DNA from: Dactylellina haptotyla
Lineage: Eukaryota > Ascomycota > Orbiliomycetes > Orbiliales > Orbiliaceae
Direction: 5' to 3'
Length of the DNA: 64,000 nucleotides
Assembly (NCBI GenBank): GCA_031310005.1
Contig: CM062379.1
Location: 2,108,001-2,172,000, forward strand
In this document: positions 58,819-64,000 of the stretch, piece by piece
Layout: every line of letters starts with the position of its first letter
Position numbering within the stretch: the first letter of the stretch is position 1
Position numbers and translations under genes: made by a program
The notes under the pieces: generated by a model
The model's input: only the letters and a program-made list of their open reading frames with translations
Databases searched by the model: none
What the model was told of the DNA's origin: nothing

Positions 58819-60419
58819 GAATACTTTTTTCGACAGCTCTCTATATTTCGCCAAATATTATCGGCAGGTAATCACATTTAGTGATACTATTACTACACTC
58901 ACCTTTTCCCTCTCGATACACTAAGCAGCCACACCCAACCCGCAATACTCTACCCACGACCGCACCCTAATGATTTTTGATTGTCTTTTGGAATCACGGC
59001 ATAGCGTCTTTTGCATAGCGTCCTTTCGATTTTTTATTTTCTTCTGGGTCTTCCGCTGGATATCCTAATTCTGGAAGACCACCATTTATCCTCCCCTTTT
59101 CTTGCCCATATCTGCCCTACCAATTTCTCAGCATATTTCTATTCTCGACGTTCACTAGCGACCAAATTGTTTACGAATACGCAAAGTACTTGACCTCCGA
59201 CGGAGTCTCTACCACAACACCGTCCTCCGTCAAAAACGAGTACTTGATTTGATTTTATTAATGACCCCTATCCCCTGCCCCAGCACAATCCAGCACACAT
59301 ACGACTTCCTCCTTGCTTCCCGACTATACGCCGATTATCATCAGCAATCGTCCAACGAAATCAAAAGACGAATACGCTAACCATTTTAACGGAGGGGCTT
59401 CGACTTCATAACAATAGTCGAGTCAACTCACGATCACCGGAGAACCTTACTTCCGAGTAACTTTCCAACCTTATTTATTGGACATGTTCTGGTATCAAAA
59501 TTTGCCAGAATGCACCAACCTTTACTGCTCCATCCTCATCTTGTCAGATCTTCATTATTTGAGACTAGACCGAAGCCAAGCAGGTGGGGAATTCTATCAC
59601 CTGCGGCTGTCAAATATCTCTAGTTCTCGCAACTGAAATAAAATTGAAAAGTAAAAATTTAGCTGCTGCCCCGTCGTATGCCTCTGACGCGCGCGGTTGA
59701 GAGTAGTTATTCTTGTTCCTTTAGGTGTTTTGTTTTGCTTTTGGGTTTTTGATTTTTTTTGTCTTTGCTTTCCCCCTATACACTGTACAGGACAATTGTA
59801 TGGGTCAAAACTTTTGATCCAAAGGACTTTCTTCATATATATGACATAGAGGTCCTTTCTCCAAACATATCACGCACCCTATTTTCCTCCCCTAGCTTTG
59901 TTTTTGTTTAAATCTCCCCACGGTTTCAGGTGTGAATTCAGGACAGGAGTATCAGCTTTCCAGGGAGTTGGTGGTTTGTGTACACTTATTAAACTTTTAA
60001 AAGATTAAAAAAAGAACTCGATTCCGCTCAGCTATCGTTGTACCCTCGGATCTCACAATATATGGAGGTCTAGGATATTGGTTGAGAAGAGCAAAGAGAG
60101 AAAGAATTTACATGTATGCTTAGGACTTTTGATGATCCTTATGGAGTTATGAATAAATATAACATATTATTAAACCAAATGTGTTCATGATTCATGATTG
60201 GCTAAAGAGCATAATAGTCACTGTCGAAGGTTTCACATAGCTGCCCTGTTCCAGTATGGAACAATGCTCAAATATATGCTTCGATACTCCAGAGTTATTC
60301 AAAGCTAGCCAGCCACAGTAATAATTGGCTGACAAGTTATCATAAGAAAAGAGAATGAATACAATAGAAATCCAGAACGCCGATATCATCTACACTACCC
60401 CAAACGAATTCACGCCATT
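58819..60419. other. Convergent intergenic region
   Basis: About 1.6 kb between the stops of CDC25 and the leftward dienelactone-hydrolase-like gene. It is AT-rich, with only short random frames. It is longer than the other convergent gaps near 3694, 20842 and 39877 and may include a long CDC25 3' UTR. No RNA gene was recognised. Confidence 0.4.
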
Positions 60420-61617
60420 CTAGACTTTCCACCCTGGTAGCAAATGATTACTCGGTTCTGCTTCTTTATCTTCAAGCTTCCTCGCTCCTTCCGCACCCAC
60501 AACGGGCAAGCTACCGAAATCGACGGCACCAATCTGTTTGAGCACACTGGCTTGGTCCCAGTAGATGTGCTCGTGGTACAATTTACTACCTCGGATGCAG
60601 ACAATGCTGACCAATGCGATAGAAACAGTCCTGCCTGTGGGTTTAACGCCAGGCAGGATCCAGTTCATCTCTTCGGTATGCGTGAAATGACAAACCATCT
60701 CGTCGACAATACGATCTGTTCCTACGGTACGGCTTATCAGGCGGAGACGGAGGGAAGGTGGGTTGTGCGGGATGAAAAAGTCACGGTAGAAGCGCTGGAG
60801 GTCGTGGTAACCGACGCCGCCAGCCATTGTTGGGATCTATTCACATCAACTGATATTAGCAAATAACTTTTTATCATCAGGGTTTAGATGTACCAACGTG
60901 ATTGACGTATGGTTCTTTGACCATCGTGTCCATAGTCTTATTTGCGTCCCGGTCTACGAACTTGTAGAGCAGATGTTCACCCCAGATATCCTCCAGGTCG
61001 ACATCTGGTCCTATCGTCTCCCTTAGTGCGGCTAACGTCCTGCTGTAAGCCAAGTTCGCAGCGGTGGAATTATAGTGCACAGTCAGCTTTTCCGCAAAGC
61101 CGGGCTTAGTGTCTTGATAAGTGCGAACTTTGAGAGAACGGCACGAATTTTCGCCAATGGAGAACGGCTGGGCATCCGAAAGATGCAGTAGGATGCGACG
61201 GATTTGCTGCGGGAAGGTTTCCTGCGGGAATATCGAGGGGAGGCCGGTGGGGTAGTAGGCAATTAGAGCAGCGAGGTTGGAAACCGGGTACATGGCGTAT
61301 TCAAGAGCTATTGTGGCAGCAGTACCGAAGGCTGTCAACGATAGTGTTAGTCCGTTAATGTGATGCGCTGTTGTAAAAAAAGAGATAGAAAAAGAAACCC
61401 GACAGATGATTCGTCTTCGCAAAAGGTGCAAGTTACCTATTATCGAATATTTCTCATCACTTTCCATCGAATCGGCGAGGAGTTCGAGGGCATGGGTATC
61501 TGCGCGGGGGATATATTGGACGTCATAGCCTTCAGCTTCCCACTTGGCGAGCTCGACCCTGTCGAACTCGTTGGTGTCAGCCGTGATGAAGAGTTTCGGG
61601 CGACCCTTCTCCATCAT
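60420..61617 (-). CDS. Dienelactone-hydrolase-like / NTF2-like (SnoaL-type) fusion protein
   Basis: Three exons (61617-61437, 61331-60898, 60836-60420) encode 343 aa. The N-terminal half starts MMEKGRPKLFITADTNEFD and resembles the alpha/beta-hydrolase part of fungal dienelactone-hydrolase-family proteins. The usual nucleophile elbow position reads AFGTAATIALEY (about 61-72), with no Cys or Ser there. After YVNHIPTMAGG comes an NTF2/SnoaL-like domain (LISRTVGTDRIVDEMVCHF, EEMNWILPGVKPTG, KLYHEHIYWDQASVLKQIG). The donor of intron 2 (GTTGGT) is unusual but gives the expected NHIPTM junction. An in-frame ATG at 61767 would add 50 Arg/Ser-rich residues and could be a mitochondrial leader. The substrate is unknown. 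Confidence 0.85.
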
Positions 61618-62092
61618 GAACTGGATGCGATGATGATGAGGGTTCGCCTGGCGACTGCGGTCTAGGCGACGGATGGAAAAGTAGTCCGAGAAGGAGGAGC
61701 AGTTCGTGGCCGGAGTGGAGGAGGGAGTGTGGGTGCAGGAGTGGACGAAATGACGGAGTTGCTGCATCTTGGCGGCCTTTGTGTTGACGACGTTGGATTC
61801 GGCCGCTGGATTATGTAATCCCTACAAAGTGAAAGTGCGCAAGCAAGGAAAGAGCTGCTGAACAAAGCTAATCTGTCAGTTAGATCAAGGTTGAAGAGGA
61901 AGAAGAGGAAGAAGATGATGATGATTTTCGAATTAAGATTGAGCCTGGCTACAAGTTGGTCTTTATATATACGGAACTGCGCTGAGGCGGTTTGGTGGCT
62001 GTCTCTCGCACGTAAATCCATCTCCATGTATCTGTTACAAAATACAATCATATCTACACAAAAAGGACAGCCCTGCTTGTTCAAAATTGATA
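61618..62092. other. Short intergenic region between two leftward genes
   Basis: These 475 nt hold the promoter and leader of the dienelactone-hydrolase-like gene, including its possible N-terminal extension up to 61767, and the 3' flank of HEM14. No further gene was seen. Confidence 0.4.
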
Positions 62093-63988
62093 TCACAGGT
62101 CCTTTGATACCCACGTCTCCTCGAAGGCCCATTTCTCCAGCCCCGTCATTCTCTTCCCCGCCGCTACTCCAAACGCTGCATCTCTCGCGCTTCGGACACA
62201 GTCATTCAACCCCACTCCGCCGTAGCTATTTCCAGCTACCACCAGCCTACCACCCATCTTGTCCATAAGATCTTCGTGTATCTGCCTCAGTCTCCCTGCA
62301 TGGCCAACTCCGTACTGCGGGATACAATCTCTTTGCAAGGAAGCCATAGTCTCCGCAGGTGTTTCTGTGATCCTTAGATGTTGCTGTAATACCTCTTTCG
62401 CCATAGCTAGGCCTTCTTCTTCGGACGGGAACGACGATTTCCCATCCCACCAATGGCCGCCCAACATGACGGTAACCTTTGTTCCAGGGCGTTCGTCTTG
62501 TCCTGGCATGGCATCTGAGTCGAATATAACACCTAGCGCTCGGTGGGGATTTTGCTCAAGTGGAACCGACTTGGGGATCAAGTATCCAAACCCAGAGTAG
62601 CCCAACATGTTCGGTTTGTCGTAGAACATATTAACAACCATCACTGTAACGCCTTTCGTTTCAAACAGAGAGTCTGCTGTATTTGGTGGAAGTAAAGCCG
62701 CAGTTTTTGAAGCTGACAAGGTAGAGATCACAAAATCGAATGAGTTATTCTCAGCCTCATACCCAAGTACCTATATTTGAGTCAACATTAGAGCTGTAAA
62801 TTCGCATTTGAAAATATAATCCCTCTCCTGCTCTTACCTCGATCTGTTCGTTTTCACTATTGTATCTTAGACCTGTGACCTCCACGCCCGTTCTAACATC
62901 CACATCGTCTTGTCTTCTTAAATCTTGGTCCAGAGCTTTGACCAAAGTCTCCATACCGCCTTTAAAAGAGTATATACTAGTTCCGTGCATACTGTTTAAC
63001 AGTCTCCCGGTTCTCGCAGTATACATTCCTCGCAATATCTGGTCTTCTAGCAGAATCTCCTGTACTCCTATCGCCCCCCGTACTATGCTCCCATACACTC
63101 TTTCGTTCCTATACATCTCGTGCAGGATGGAATCAGCACTCAGCTTTGCGATATCTCCTGCGTATATGCCGTGGAAAACCGCGGAGACGAGGTTATTTGT
63201 CACGTTGGGTCCGAATCGGCGGGTTAGGAACGATTCGACCGATTCGTCTTCTATACTGGCCGGGCGGCGCCGTCGGAACGGCTCTAGGAGCATTGAGCCA
63301 ACTGCGCCTTGCATCACAGGTAGGCGAAGAGCGGAAAATGCTCCCGTCAGCGAGGATGGGAGCTTGTTCAGCTGGTTGGCGAAGTAGATGTAGCGATTCT
63401 GAGCAGCCGGAGAGGTCTTTGGGACGAGTAACATCTCCGGTTCGAGCTTGAGGTGATTGATGAGGTTCAGCGTCATAACGCCATTCACGGTCCACGGCCG
63501 TAAGGACCGTGGGCCCGATTCGAACATTATACGACCATTGGGCGTTTGAATCGAGTTTGAACGTATCCAACCGCCAGTTCGTGGACTGGCCTCAAGTAGG
63601 GTGATCTCGGTCTCAGGTGAGAATCGGCAGAGACTGTACGCTGTGGCTAGACCAGTAATTCCAGCGCCTACATGATTGTAGAAATGAATCATCGTTAGTA
63701 AATTCGTAGACCAGTAACCACTGGAACTCGAGACGGGGTTGGGAATAGGGTTGGAGGTTACTGTGCTGTAAGGGGTCAGGATGGGAAAGAAGAACCCAGG
63801 ATGGCGACTGACTGGGGAGGATCCCGCTGCAAGTCCGGGTGCTTCTCGACTTCGCGATGCCATTCCTCCGACGATTGCGGTATCAGAATTTGCTCCGGTT
63901 GCTTTGACTTCCCGAAGAGGTATCTACGGGAACTTTGAGTGAGGACACGCCGACATGTTGGCGGCGAGATGTGCCGCGGCCGGATCAT
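62093..63988 (-). CDS. HEM14: Protoporphyrinogen oxidase, mitochondrial
   Basis: Oxidises protoporphyrinogen IX to protoporphyrin IX with FAD, the step before ferrochelatase, at the mitochondrial inner membrane. Three exons (63988-63796, 63667-62838, 62770-62093) encode 566 aa. The start MIRPRHISPPTCRRVLTQSSRR is a clear mitochondrial presequence. SVAILGAGITGLATAYSL (from about residue 60) is the dinucleotide-binding fold, formed across intron 1, and TLLEASPRTGGWIRS follows. Family features further on include FESGPRSLRPW, YSFKGGMETLVKAL and the C-terminal VVAGNSYGGVGLNDCVRSAR, which contacts FAD. Intron 1 (128 nt) has a GTTCTT donor but a strong TACTAAC branch site and TAG acceptor. The gene ends 475 nt before the next leftward gene. 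Confidence 0.95.
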
Positions 63989-64000
63989 TGGCGAAGCCGA

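Overview
The window is nuclear DNA of a filamentous ascomycete (Pezizomycotina). Genes carry short introns (mostly 50-130 nt) with GTAAGT/GTATGT-type donors, CTAAC-type branch sites and TAG/CAG acceptors. Encoded families are typical of moulds: a Ras-associating/LRR/PP2C adenylate cyclase, a full-size PDR-type ABC transporter, a secreted GH20 hexosaminidase, and a helicase-AAA fusion beside an RGG protein of the family often mislabelled geranylgeranyl pyrophosphate synthetase. The protein style suggests Leotiomycetes, but that is inference only. I see no virus-like element, CRISPR array, rRNA or convincing tRNA.

Layout. 1-997 (-): 5' part of a Nab2-like poly(A)-RNA-binding protein. 2301-3693 (+): cytosolic tyrosyl-tRNA synthetase. 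4063-4741 (-): elongin-A-like protein. 4742-7774: gene-free. 7775-8596 (+): small secreted, repeat-bearing, Kex2-site protein. 11775-20841 (+): adenylate cyclase of about 2298 aa with an unusually long first intron. 22186-22839 (-): unrecognised basic-tailed protein. 23574-25073 (-) and 25471-32673 (+): a divergent pair sharing a 397-nt promoter, namely an RGG protein with DXO/Rai1-like nuclease motifs and a 2329-aa UPF1/ZNFX1-type helicase fused to NF-X1 zinc-finger motifs and three CbbX-type AAA modules. 35229-39876 (+): PDR/ABC-G transporter. 40434-42368 (-): GH20 beta-N-acetylhexosaminidase. 45660-47207 (-) and 47357-48732 (+): RED-like splicing factor and THO subunit 7, head to head over 149 nt. 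50580-51956 (-): hypothetical, weakly HNH-like. 51957-56972: gene-poor. 56973-58818 (+): Cdc25 phosphatase with a uORF just upstream. 60420-61617 (-): dienelactone-hydrolase-like/NTF2-like fusion. 62093-63988 (-): mitochondrial protoporphyrinogen oxidase.

How the genes fit together. Most are unlinked housekeeping functions: translation, haem synthesis, cAMP signalling, cell cycle and mRNA maturation. Two head-to-head pairs look functionally coherent: RED/THO7 (pre-mRNA splicing and export) and the RGG-nuclease-like/helicase-AAA pair. The second is my best candidate for an undescribed system, probably in RNA surveillance or RNA-directed defence. Its helicase gene has two splice acceptors 4 nt apart that would switch between a full fusion and a helicase-only product.

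Exon borders were inferred by eye. For complete genes the exon lengths were checked to keep frame from start to stop.
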